Positions 1-6,559 of a stretch of 17,450 nt of DNA are shown piece after piece. Source of the stretch: Bacillota bacterium (GTDB taxonomy: Bacteria > Bacillota > Limnochordia > JAAZLZ01). The notes beneath the pieces were generated by a model. That model did not search any database. It was not told where the DNA came from and saw only the letters and a list, made by a program, of their open reading frames with translations. Within the stretch, counting starts at the first letter, position 1. Every line of letters begins with the position of its first letter. A program made the translations under genes and the position numbers. The stretch lies in assembly GCA_012799075.1 (NCBI GenBank), contig JAAZLZ010000024.1, positions 1-17,450 on the forward strand, written 5' to 3'.

Positions 1-1
1 C

Positions 2-757
2 AATTTCGGCCAGGAAAGTTATCTGGACGGCCAGGAGATATCGAGTACCGAACTGTATGAGAAACTGGTGACTTGCAAGGAGACGGCGAGTACAACCCAA
101 CCGAACCCGCAAGAATTCGCGAAGGTGTACCAAGAGCTGACCGCCGATGGAAGCAAAATCGTCTCCATTCATTTGTCCGGTGGCCTATCAGGCACCCAGC
201 AATCCGCGACCATCGCCGCGTCGATGGTTCCCGAGGGACTCGTCAAGGTAGTTGATTCCCGACAAGCTTCCATCGGCGTTGGGCTGTTGGTCCTGTATGC
301 CGCAAAGCTTGCGGAAAACGGAGCCCCACAAGATGAAATCATCGAAGCGGTGAAGGCTATGTCTTCCCGGATGAGTACTTACTTCATGGTAGATACTCTA
401 GAGTATCTGCAGCGCAACGGTAGAATCGGCAAAGCCCAGGCCTTGGTAGGCTCCTTACTTCAAATCAAGCCCGTCTTGACCATCGAGGATGGCTTGGTGG
501 CGGCCAAGGAGAAGGTTAGGGGCAAGGCTAAGGCTGAGCGCCGCCTGTTGGAGGTCATGCGGGAGGATATGGGAGAGCAGAACATCTGGGTGGGACTAGT
601 CCACGGCAATGTGCCCCAGGAGGCGGAGAGGATAGCGGCAAAGATCCGCGCCGACTTTAACTGCGACCGATTTGTTGTCTCCCTCATTGGCGGCACGATC
701 GGAGTACATGCGGGACCGGGAACTATTGGCTTCATGGCTGCTCCTGCCCCTAAATAG
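2..757 (+). CDS. DegV family fatty-acid-binding protein, 3' part (5' end outside the window)
   Basis: The frame is open from base 2, so the gene begins before the window; about 251 codons are present against roughly 280 in the family, so some 30 N-terminal residues are probably missing. Family landmarks in order: TTQPNP near the visible N-terminus (the T-S/T-Q-P segment), GGLSGTQQSA, VDSRQASIGVGLLV, EYLQRNGRIGKAQALVGSLLQ followed by IKPVL, a KVRGKAKA stretch, and the C-terminal HAGPGTIGF. DegV/FakB proteins bind a fatty acid; in Firmicutes some present it to the kinase FakA to make acyl-phosphate for phospholipid synthesis, which suits the plsX/fab genes downstream, though this copy's ligand is unknown. 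It ends 20 bases before the rsmD start and is probably cotranscribed with it. The family call is secure; FakB function is inference. Confidence 0.93.
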   Translation, partial: NFGQESYLDGQEISSTELYEKLVTCKETASTTQPNPQEFAKVYQELTADGSKIVSIHLSGGLSGTQQSATIAASMVPEGLVKVVDSRQASIGVGLLVLYAAKLAENGAPQDEIIEAVKAMSSRMSTYFMVDTLEYLQRNGRIGKAQALVGSLLQIKPVLTIEDGLVAAKEKVRGKAKAERRLLEVMREDMGEQNIWVGLVHGNVPQEAERIAAKIRADFNCDRFVVSLIGGTIGVHAGPGTIGFMAAPAPK

Positions 758-777
758 TTGATCGGGAGGTGCTGGCC

Positions 778-1350
778 TTGCGCATAATCGCTGGTATGGC
801 CAAAGGTCGAAGATTAAAAGCCCCCAAAGGTTTACAGACAAGGCCCACCAGCGATCGGGTGCGGGAATCGCTTTTCAACATATTAGGATCCCGGATAATC
901 GATCGCCCTTTTTTGGACCTCTTTGCAGGTTCGGGGGTATTAGGCATCGAAGCTCTCAGTCGTGGCGCCGCTCGCTGCGTTTTCATGGAAAAGCAGCCGC
1001 GGAATGTCCGGTTGATTCGGGAAAACCTTGCAATCGCCGGGCTGGCTGAGGTGGGCCAGGTATACACAATGGACGTCCTCAGGGGTATTCCCGTCTTGGG
1101 CAGGAAAGGCGAGGCTTTTTCGGTAATCACCCTCGACCCGCCCTACGGCAGCCCGATTGCCCAGCGAACCGTCAATGCCCTGGTCCAATGGAATCTTTGT
1201 CTTGCGGGAGGACTAATCATCATCGAACACTCATCGAAGGACCTGATTGAAATAAGCGAGGACAAGGGATTTGACCTTTGGCGCAGAGAATCCTATGGAG
1301 GGACTAGCTTATCCTTTTTTGTCCGCAGAGGGGGCGACTTGTTGCGTTGA
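778..1350 (+). CDS. rsmD: 16S rRNA (guanine(966)-N2)-methyltransferase RsmD
   Basis: 190 aa. RsmD transfers a methyl group from S-adenosylmethionine to N2 of G966 of 16S rRNA during 30S assembly. The N-terminus MRIIAGMAKGRRLKAP is typical of the family, followed by TRPT at 21-24, the SAM-binding motif DLFAGSG at 47-53 and the catalytic DPPY at 120-123. Start choice: a strong SD (GGGAGGT, 764-770) sits 7 bases before TTG 778; the in-frame GTG at 769 lies inside that SD and is unlikely. The stop overlaps the coaD start by four bases (TTGA), so the two are translationally coupled. Equivalent to B. subtilis ylbH, which also precedes coaD. Confidence 0.96.
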   Translation: MRIIAGMAKGRRLKAPKGLQTRPTSDRVRESLFNILGSRIIDRPFLDLFAGSGVLGIEALSRGAARCVFMEKQPRNVRLIRENLAIAGLAEVGQVYTMDVLRGIPVLGRKGEAFSVITLDPPYGSPIAQRTVNALVQWNLCLAGGLIIIEHSSKDLIEISEDKGFDLWRRESYGGTSLSFFVRRGGDLLR

Positions 1351-1856
1351 AGATCGCCGTATGTCCGGGAAGCTTTGATCCGGTTACTTACGGGCATATA
1401 GACATTATCTCAAGAGCTGCCGATCTTTTCGATCGACTCTACGTGGTTGTTTTGCCCAATCCCCGGAAGAAGCCTTGTTTCACCGTCGAAGAGCGGCTGG
1501 ACATGCTTCGGGAAGTTCTAGCCCACTTAGATAACGTCGTGTGTGAGCAGTATGAAGGTTTGGTTGTTGACTACGCCCAAAGCCGAGGGGCCATCGCCAT
1601 TGTAAGAGGGCTCCGGGCCGTTTCCGACTTCGAGTTCGAATTTAAGATGGCATCCATGAATCACCATCTGGATCCGGAGATCGAGACTGTCTTCATGATG
1701 ACTAGCAATGAGTATTCCTTCATCTCATCTAGCGCGGTGAAGGAGATTGCCTCCTTTGGGGGCGACGTTTCCCAGTGGATATCGCCCATCGTAGCCGAGC
1801 GCCTCAAAGCACGGATAGCCCGAGCAACCGGAACGAGAAAGGGGTTAAACCCATGA
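1347..1856 (+). CDS. coaD: Pantetheine-phosphate adenylyltransferase (PPAT)
   Basis: 169 aa, normal family length. PPAT joins ATP and 4'-phosphopantetheine to make dephospho-CoA, the penultimate step of coenzyme A synthesis in the cytoplasm. Visible motifs: the nucleotidyltransferase signature GSFDPVTYGH at 8-17 with the TxGH element (T14, H17), the KK pair at 41-42, VRGLRAVSDFEFEF at 87-99, and ISSSAVKEIASFGGDVS at 126-142. It starts with TTG inside the rsmD stop and ends in an ATGA overlap with the next gene, so three genes form a tight translational unit. CoA supplies the phosphopantetheine arm for AcpP, encoded further downstream. Identity is clear from motifs and context. Confidence 0.97.
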   Translation: MKIAVCPGSFDPVTYGHIDIISRAADLFDRLYVVVLPNPRKKPCFTVEERLDMLREVLAHLDNVVCEQYEGLVVDYAQSRGAIAIVRGLRAVSDFEFEFKMASMNHHLDPEIETVFMMTSNEYSFISSSAVKEIASFGGDVSQWISPIVAERLKARIARATGTRKGLNP

Positions 1857-2377
1857 ATCGCATGAATTTGATCATCCTTATGGATCGTCTAGAGGACCTG
1901 ATCCAATCCGCACCGGTGATTCCCTTGAGCGGCAAGGGGCTGGTGGATGTGGAAGAGGTATTGGGCCTGCTGGAGAAGATTCGGGCCGCTATTCCTGATG
2001 AAATCAGGCAAGCAGAGGCCATTTCCGGTGAACGAGACCGCTTTCTTGAAGAAAGTCGGGCACAAGCGGAACGAGTTGTTCTCCAAGCCGAAGAGTACGC
2101 GGCCCGCCTGGTTGCCGACAGCGAGGTTGTGAAAAAATCCCAAGAAGAGGGAAGGCGCATCATTCAAGAAGCCCGGCGCAAATCCAGGGAATTGGAGCAA
2201 GGTGCGCAAAAGTACGCCAATGAAGTCTTGGCCAATCTGCAAAAGGCCCTGGAGCGGACACTGCAGGTAGTTGAACGGGGACGACGGGAAATTGACGATT
2301 CCCTGGGCCCCCAAACTACCGGAAACGAATCCGCACCATTCGAGTCCGTTCCCAAAGCCCAATCACCACACCGATAA
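1853..2377 (+). CDS. Coiled-coil protein of unknown function encoded after coaD (often named 'ATPase' in Clostridia)
   Basis: 174 aa. Begins at the ATG overlapping the coaD stop (ATGA), with SD AAAGGGG at about 1838-1844. Residues 1-55 hold a short hydrophobic segment (MNLIILMDRLEDLI) and a VPLSGKGLVDVEEVL-like stretch; from my memory of the family, clostridial relatives next to coaD share MDxLEDLI and PLTGK patterns. Residues ~50-147 are charged and Ala/Glu/Arg-rich, predicted to be one long alpha-helical coiled coil resembling the b/E stalk subunits of ATP synthases, which probably explains the name. I see no Walker motif, so ATPase activity is unsupported. The low-complexity tail (~148-174) is exactly the part overlapping ylbJ on the other strand. 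No signal peptide or membrane segment. Function unknown. Confidence 0.85.
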   Translation: MNRMNLIILMDRLEDLIQSAPVIPLSGKGLVDVEEVLGLLEKIRAAIPDEIRQAEAISGERDRFLEESRAQAERVVLQAEEYAARLVADSEVVKKSQEEGRRIIQEARRKSRELEQGAQKYANEVLANLQKALERTLQVVERGRREIDDSLGPQTTGNESAPFESVPKAQSPHR

Positions 2378-3548
2378 GCAGGAGACTGCCCATCACCTTG
2401 AGAAAAAGCCCCGTTGCCGAGAGGAGCCTTACAGAAAAGGGAATCCGAGGGCTTAGGGGAAACATGCCCGCAAAGACGGGCATGGTAATCTTCATAACCT
2501 GTTGTCCGGGGCCCATGAGAAACAGGGTAGTGATGCCTGCTAAGACGCCATGGAGCAAGCGAGCCATAATGTATGGGAAGAGCCGAATATCGGTGCCATG
2601 GAGCATGCTGGCCACCTGGGTGTGAACTGAGCATCCACTCCAGGCGATGATGGAGCTGGCCACTATGGCCTTTTGCAGTAGTGGAGCAGAAACTTTGCTC
2701 ACCGCTTCGGTGCCGATGGTGATTTCGAAAAAGCCGCTGGCTAAGGCGGAGCCAAGGTGTGTGGAGAGGCCAAAGGGCATGAGGAGCAAGTTGAAGGCCT
2801 CTGCGATTACCTGGGTGACTCCTGCCACCGTCAGGACCCGGATGAGAACGGAGAACATCATGATGCATCCGCCGATGAAGAGCATGGAAGCAAAGGAGTC
2901 GCGCACCGCATCGCCGAAGAGCTGGCCAAAGGGGCGGCCATCGGCCCGGCGGTGCCGATAAAGTTCACGGAAGGCCCGTTTAAAGATGTTTTCCCGCCGG
3001 GGCGCTTCGGGACGTTCCCGCCCTTGGCCGTAGTAGCGCATCAAAAAACCGACGACTACCACCGAAACGTAATGGGCCAGAGCGAGGGTGGCGCCCAGCT
3101 GGGGCAGGCCGAACATGCCCACAGCTACTGCACCTACGATGAAAAGAGGATCGGCCGTATTGGCAAATGATACCAGCCGTTCAGCCTCCACTTGGTCGCA
3201 CAAGTTCTCCCGTCGAAGCCGTGCGGTGATCTTGGCTCCGATGGGATAACCCGATGCCAAGCCCATGGCTACCGCGAAGGCACCAACTCCGGGAATGCGA
3301 AAGACCGGTCGCATGAAAGGCTCAAGCAACACCCCAGTGAAATGAACGACACCTAAACCCATCAAGATTTCCGCCATGGCGAAAAAAGGAAGCAAAGCAG
3401 GCAAGACTACGTCAAACCATAAGCGAAGTCCGTTGACGGAAGCTTCAAAGGCCTCTTCTGGATAGCGAACAATGGCGATGGTGACGATAATGCCTACAAA
3501 GGCGCTTAAATAGGCTTTGGCTTGACCTTTGCCCAGAAAGCTGCCCAA
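2316..3548 (-). CDS. ylbJ: Sporulation integral membrane protein YlbJ (nucleoside-recognition/Gate domain family)
   Basis: 410 aa, many hydrophobic segments: ~12-27, 44-66, 87-105, 134-170, 218-250, 265-280, 294-306, 330-346 and 376-397. Characteristic residues: ASGYPIGAKITARL at 98-111, FANTADPLFIVGAVAVGMFG at 128-147, FFEITIGT at 273-280 and AWSGCSVHTQVASM at 302-315, all as in YlbJ/SpIIIAH-type Gate proteins. In B. subtilis, ylbJ is a mother-cell (sigma-E) sporulation gene affecting spore cortex; the transported substrate is not established. TTG 3548 is chosen because the reverse strand reads GGGGAGG, six bases, then TTG. It is encoded opposite to its neighbours and its 3' end overlaps the coiled-coil gene by 62 bases. 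Confidence 0.92.
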   Translation of the reverse strand: MGSFLGKGQAKAYLSAFVGIIVTIAIVRYPEEAFEASVNGLRLWFDVVLPALLPFFAMAEILMGLGVVHFTGVLLEPFMRPVFRIPGVGAFAVAMGLASGYPIGAKITARLRRENLCDQVEAERLVSFANTADPLFIVGAVAVGMFGLPQLGATLALAHYVSVVVVGFLMRYYGQGRERPEAPRRENIFKRAFRELYRHRRADGRPFGQLFGDAVRDSFASMLFIGGCIMMFSVLIRVLTVAGVTQVIAEAFNLLLMPFGLSTHLGSALASGFFEITIGTEAVSKVSAPLLQKAIVASSIIAWSGCSVHTQVASMLHGTDIRLFPYIMARLLHGVLAGITTLFLMGPGQQVMKITMPVFAGMFPLSPRIPFSVRLLSATGLFLKVMGSLLLIGVVIGLWERTRMVRIRFR

Positions 3549-3591
3549 ATAGATCCTCCCCTTCCTTGTCCCACCGGGGTTCTCCTCGAGG

Positions 3592-3622
3592 AATATATAT
3601 TGGGGGTTAAAGATGAATATGC
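3592..3622 (-). promoter_or_regulatory. Possible sigma-E-type promoter for ylbJ (weak)
   Basis: Read on the minus strand, GCATATT (plus 3616-3622) matches the sigma-E -35 consensus KMATATT; 16 bases on, TATATATT (plus 3592-3599) matches 6 of 8 positions of the -10 consensus CATACAHT. Spacing is one or two bases longer than usual and both -10 cytosines are replaced. It lies 44 bases before the ylbJ start. Suggestive because ylbJ is sigma-E-controlled in B. subtilis, but not conclusive. Confidence 0.35.
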
Positions 3623-3703
3623 TAGAAATAGATGCAGTATTTCCGGGGATAACCTAGCCATTTCGGTCTAGGCTGGTCTTGATAGGGAAAGGTTGGGATC
3701 TGG

Positions 3704-4699
3704 GTGTACGGAAGAAAGACTAAACTTGCGGTCTTGTTGTTGTTGGTGGTCTTGCTGCAGGGATATCTAGGGATGTCTTTTATGGTCATTCAACCGGGGG
3801 CAGCCATCGATCTGGCCCGGCTTGTCCATACTCCCCAGGATGAAATCCCACGGCAAGGGGCCTTTTTTTTAACGGCCGTCTCCAGCCAAAGGGCCAACTT
3901 GTTGACCGCTTTACGGGCCCTAACCAGGCCCGAAGCCGACTTGGTCCCCACCAGAAATGAATTGCCCCAGGGGATGGACCTGGACAGCTACCTTGATCTT
4001 ATGGAGCGAATGATGGAAGAGAGCAAGATGGTGGCCCAGGCCGTTGCCCTGCGGCAAGCTGGTTATCAGGTCCAGGTTGACAGCCTCGTCCGCATTGAGA
4101 GGGTCTTGCCAAGGAGCCCCGCCCGGGGCTTGCTTCAGGCAGGGGATGCTCTCATTAAGATCGATGGCCATCCGATCGCCACCACCGACGAGCTGAAGTG
4201 GCGGCTTCAAGACCGTAGTGTGGGCGATGAGGTAGTGCTTCTTGTTCTTAGGGAAGGTGAACTCCTAGAAGTCGTCGTTCCCACCGTCAGCCAATCCCAA
4301 GCCCCCGACCTGCCTGTTTTGCAGATAATCGTGGGACCTTACCATGAGTACGATCTGCCCATGGCGATTGAAATCGATTCGGACAACATCAAAGGCTCTT
4401 CCGCGGGATTGATGTTTGCCTTAGAGATACTTGACCAGCTGACAGCCGGGGAGCTGACGGGCGGACGCAAAATAGCAGGAACCGGCTCCCTAACCCTGCA
4501 AGGGAGGGTGGAAGCCGTGGGTGGAGTCCGCCAAAAGGTCATTGCCGCGGGCCGCTCCGGTGCCGACTATTTCTTAGTGCCGCTAGCCAACGAAGCCGAG
4601 GCCCGCTCGGTCTCGGGCCAGATTCAAGTAGTGGCAGTGGATCACATCGAAGATGCCATTGGGTTTTTGGAGAAAATCGCCGGTGCACAGGCCTCCTAA
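3704..4699 (+). CDS. ylbL: Membrane-anchored PDZ / Lon-type serine protease (YlbL/SepM-like)
   Basis: 331 aa, GTG start (3704). Domains: N-terminal membrane anchor at ~8-29 (LAVLLLLVVLLQGYLGM), an extracytoplasmic region, a PDZ domain at ~118-195 (SPARGLLQAGDALIKIDG at 138-155), then a Lon-type proteolytic domain at ~205-327. The catalytic Ser is S233 in GSSAGLMFALEIL and the Lys is K278 in GGVRQKVIAAG, 45 residues apart, close to Lon. Family members (B. subtilis YlbL, streptococcal SepM) are surface-anchored Ser/Lys proteases; SepM trims a peptide pheromone, and the substrate here is unknown. Position after ylbJ and before ylbN/rpmF matches B. subtilis. The SD is only moderate (GGGAAAGG, 3684-3691, slightly far). 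The stop sits in a small hairpin with the next SD. Confidence 0.93.
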   Translation: MYGRKTKLAVLLLLVVLLQGYLGMSFMVIQPGAAIDLARLVHTPQDEIPRQGAFFLTAVSSQRANLLTALRALTRPEADLVPTRNELPQGMDLDSYLDLMERMMEESKMVAQAVALRQAGYQVQVDSLVRIERVLPRSPARGLLQAGDALIKIDGHPIATTDELKWRLQDRSVGDEVVLLVLREGELLEVVVPTVSQSQAPDLPVLQIIVGPYHEYDLPMAIEIDSDNIKGSSAGLMFALEILDQLTAGELTGGRKIAGTGSLTLQGRVEAVGGVRQKVIAAGRSGADYFLVPLANEAEARSVSGQIQVVAVDHIEDAIGFLEKIAGAQAS

Positions 4700-4708
4700 A
4701 GGAGGAGG
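4692..4708 (+). promoter_or_regulatory. Small hairpin joining the ylbL stop codon and the following ribosome binding site
   Basis: CCTCC (4692-4696) can pair with GGAGG (4701-4705); the four-base loop TAAA contains the ylbL TAA stop. The 3' arm is part of an SD-like GGAGGAGG (4701-4708) that could serve TTG 4719. A ribosome finishing ylbL would open it, so it could couple translation. The stem is only 5 bp; this is inference. Confidence 0.35.
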
Positions 4709-4766
4709 ATGGACGTTTTTGCCGAAGATTATGCCACAGAAACGACGGCTAAGGAGGATGTGGGAT

Positions 4767-5630
4767 TTGCTTCGTCGCCGAATGAGTCTATTCATCTTTT
4801 GTCTTCTTCTGTGCCTTGCCGTCCCTTGCATGGCTAATCGTCCCGTACTCCGCGAGGGAAGTCGCGGGTCTTACGTCTGTTTGCTCCAACACTTCCTTCA
4901 CTTGCTGAACTATACCGACGCTGTTCCCGATGGTGTCCTGGGATCCCAAAGCCAAAAGGCAGTCCAGGCCTTCCAAAAGGACAATGGCCTACATGCCGAC
5001 GGCATTGTGGGACAACAGACCTGGCAGCTCCTAGACAGACGGGTCCGGGAGGGCGGCGGCCAAGGAATGAAGTACGTTGTCCGTCAGGGAGACACCCTTT
5101 GGACCATCGCCCGCCGATTTTCCGTGGGGATAAATGCCCTGGCCCGAGTGAACAATATCAAGGATCCTAGCTTGATCCAACCCGGCCAGGAATTGTCCAT
5201 ACCAGGACGAGGACAAAGCAAGTCGGGGGTTGAACTTCTACCATGGTCCGAGGTGGATGAGCTCTTCGACAACTTTTCCGTGGCGGTGCTAACAGATGTT
5301 CAAACAGGATCCAAGTTTCGGGTTCGCCGCTATTACGGTCACTATCACGCCGATGTGGAGCCATTGACGAAGCAGGATGTGACCGTACTGAGGGAAATAT
5401 ACGGGGGTAGGTGGAGCTGGGAGCGCCGACCGGTCATCGTAGAGATCGAGGGGATGCGAATCGCCGGCTCAATTAACGGGAACCCCCATGGAGGTGCATC
5501 GATCCGAGATAATGGATTCCCCGGTCACATCTGCCTGCATTTTTTGGGCAGCCAGCTACATAACAGCCACAAGGTAGACGAACAACATCAAAACAAGATC
5601 CTGCAAGCCGCCGGCTATCAAGTGGAATGA
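4767..5630 (+). CDS. Secreted peptidoglycan-binding / LysM protein with an uncharacterised C-terminal His/Cys domain
   Basis: 287 aa from TTG 4767, chosen because AAGGAGG (4751-4757) lies 9 bases upstream and the product then starts with a textbook signal peptide (MLRRRMSLFIFCLLLCLAVP, likely cleaved after CMA, residue 23). Alternatives are TTG 4719 (SD GGAGGAGG, 303 aa) and ATG 4731. Domains: PG_binding_1 at ~28-89 (REGSRG; DGVLGSQSQKAVQAFQ; DGIVGQQTW), LysM at ~102-146 (YVVRQGDTLWTIARRF; LIQPGQELSIP), then ~157-287 with NPHGGA at 239-244, GHICLHFLGS at 253-262, H265, H268, D271 and H274. I recall similar C-terminal domains in clostridial LysM proteins but know no function; the Cys and His residues recall, without matching, the L,D-transpeptidase HG...C pattern. 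Likely a cell-wall protein, possibly an enzyme. Confidence 0.88.
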   Translation: MLRRRMSLFIFCLLLCLAVPCMANRPVLREGSRGSYVCLLQHFLHLLNYTDAVPDGVLGSQSQKAVQAFQKDNGLHADGIVGQQTWQLLDRRVREGGGQGMKYVVRQGDTLWTIARRFSVGINALARVNNIKDPSLIQPGQELSIPGRGQSKSGVELLPWSEVDELFDNFSVAVLTDVQTGSKFRVRRYYGHYHADVEPLTKQDVTVLREIYGGRWSWERRPVIVEIEGMRIAGSINGNPHGGASIRDNGFPGHICLHFLGSQLHNSHKVDEQHQNKILQAAGYQVE

Positions 5631-5632
5631 CC

Positions 5633-5662
5633 TTGACAGCCGAGAATAATTTTCTATATAAT
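5633..5662 (+). promoter_or_regulatory. Consensus sigma-A promoter for the ylbN-rpmF-plsX-fab-rnc gene string
   Basis: TTGACA (5633-5638) and TATAAT (5657-5662), both perfect, separated by 18 bases. The -35 begins three bases after the preceding stop codon. Transcription should start near 5669, only about 13 bases before ATG 5682, so the SD (GAGGTG, 5667-5672) lies at the very 5' end of the message. No FapR-type operator is evident around it. Confidence 0.85.
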
Positions 5663-5681
5663 CAACGAGGTGACCGAGCCG

Positions 5682-6245
5682 ATGAAGGTTAATATCGCCC
5701 CGATAATGGAACAAAAGGGGGCAAGCTTAGATTTCAATCTGGAGACCAAGTGCCCGCCACTTGAACTCCAGCAGCGGGAAGTCACCTGTATTGAACCTTT
5801 ACGACTGGTCTTCACTTTGACTAACACTGGGGAGTGCATATTGCTCCAGGGCAGCATGGAAACTGCTCTGGGATTAACGTGCGACCGCTGCCTGCAACCG
5901 ACGGTTGTGCCGGTCAAGGTGCCCCTCAGCGAGGAATTCTACCGGGAAAAGGAAAGCGAGCTTAACCCAAAGAAAACAACCCCCGGGGACATCTTCAACG
6001 AAGAAGATGACGAAGCAGATAACTGGTACACTGGTGACACCATCGATCTTAGCTCAATACTGAAGGACAGCATCCTGCTAGGGCTGCCAATGAAGGTTCT
6101 TTGTCATCCGGATTGCGCAGGCATTTGCCCCATCTGTGGCAAGAATCGCAACGAAGACAAGTGCCAATGCGAGATAGATGACATCGATCCTCGCCTAGCG
6201 GGCCTTAAGGAACTACTGGAGGATGCGAAAGAGAAAGGTAGGTGA
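5682..6245 (+). CDS. ylbN: DUF177 / YceD (YlbN) family protein, zinc-ribbon-like, linked to ribosome assembly
   Basis: 187 aa from ATG 5682 (SD GAGGTG, 9 bases upstream); a GTG at 5670 in the same frame is the alternative. The N-terminus MKVNIAPIMEQKGASLDFNL fits the family. CDRC at 67-70 and LCHPDCAGICPICGKNRNED at 140-159 followed by CQC (161-163) give the characteristic cysteine set (C141, C145, C149, C152, C161, C163), which could bind zinc; the tail IDPRLAGLKELL is typical. An acidic insert at ~90-118 separates the two parts. The family is almost always encoded directly before rpmF and is implicated in 23S rRNA/50S accumulation in E. coli and plants; the molecular role is unsettled. Its stop is immediately followed by the hairpin covering the rpmF SD. 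Confidence 0.93.
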   Translation: MKVNIAPIMEQKGASLDFNLETKCPPLELQQREVTCIEPLRLVFTLTNTGECILLQGSMETALGLTCDRCLQPTVVPVKVPLSEEFYREKESELNPKKTTPGDIFNEEDDEADNWYTGDTIDLSSILKDSILLGLPMKVLCHPDCAGICPICGKNRNEDKCQCEIDDIDPRLAGLKELLEDAKEKGR

Positions 6246-6266
6246 TTCCCGGAATCCATCCGGGAA
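6246..6266 (+). promoter_or_regulatory. Hairpin sequestering the rpmF ribosome binding site
   Basis: TTCCCGGA (6246-6253) and TCCGGGAA (6259-6266) are perfect 8-bp inverted repeats with a 5-base loop. The hairpin starts one base after the ylbN stop (6243-6245) and its 3' arm holds the only SD-like sequence (GGGAAG) before the rpmF ATG at 6270. This arrangement fits translational coupling or L32 autoregulation; the function is inference, the repeat is certain. Confidence 0.7.
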
Positions 6267-6269
6267 GAT

Positions 6270-6458
6270 ATGGCTAACCCTAAGAGGCGTCATTCAAAAT
6301 CAAGGACAAATAAGCGGCGGGCCAACTGGAAACTGAGCCATCCCAGCTTGAGTGTATGTGACAGTTGCCGCGAGCCTAAGCTGCCCCATCGAGCTTGTCT
6401 TAACTGTGGCAAGTATGCGGGGCGTCAAGTGTTGACCGTTGAGGCTAACGAAGGCTAG
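6270..6458 (+). CDS. rpmF: 50S ribosomal protein L32
   Basis: 62 aa. L32 is a small basic protein of the large ribosomal subunit. The N-terminus MANPKRRHSKSRTNKRRANW is diagnostic. C30/C33 and C43/C46 (CDSC...CLNC) form the intact four-cysteine zinc ribbon, so this is the zinc-binding (C+) form. The only SD-like sequence lies inside a hairpin, so expression probably depends on translation of ylbN, 24 bases upstream. A terminator-like hairpin follows, which may lower readthrough into plsX. Confidence 0.98.
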   Translation: MANPKRRHSKSRTNKRRANWKLSHPSLSVCDSCREPKLPHRACLNCGKYAGRQVLTVEANEG

Positions 6459-6486
6459 AGATGTAACGCAAAGGGAATCCATCAGA

Positions 6487-6528
6487 GCAAGCTAACGCGC
6501 CCAGCCGCGCGACCGGCTTGCCTTTTTC
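6487..6528 (+). terminator. Terminator-like hairpin (possible attenuator) between rpmF and plsX
   Basis: GCAAGC (6487-6492) pairs with GCTTGC (6516-6521); an inner CGCG (6496-6499)/CGCG (6506-6509) can stack within, and CTTTTTC follows. It has the shape of a rho-independent terminator, but the internal mismatches make it moderate. No clear new promoter is visible before plsX, so partial termination is more likely than a full operon end. Confidence 0.6.
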
Positions 6529-6559
6529 ATAGGGACTGAGGCCTGAGGGAGGGGAGCAA

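Noticed and set aside
2164..2868. 234-codon open frame on the minus strand
   Set aside because: It lies across ylbJ and the coiled-coil gene in another frame; its translation is His/Arg/Ser-rich with no recognisable domain.
2757..3170. 137-codon open frame on the plus strand
   Set aside because: It is antisense to the well-supported ylbJ and has no family features or convincing start.
3653..3672. CCTAGCC...GGTCTAGG imperfect hairpin before ylbL
   Set aside because: It has a bulge and short stem, no T-run and no link to a start site or known operator.
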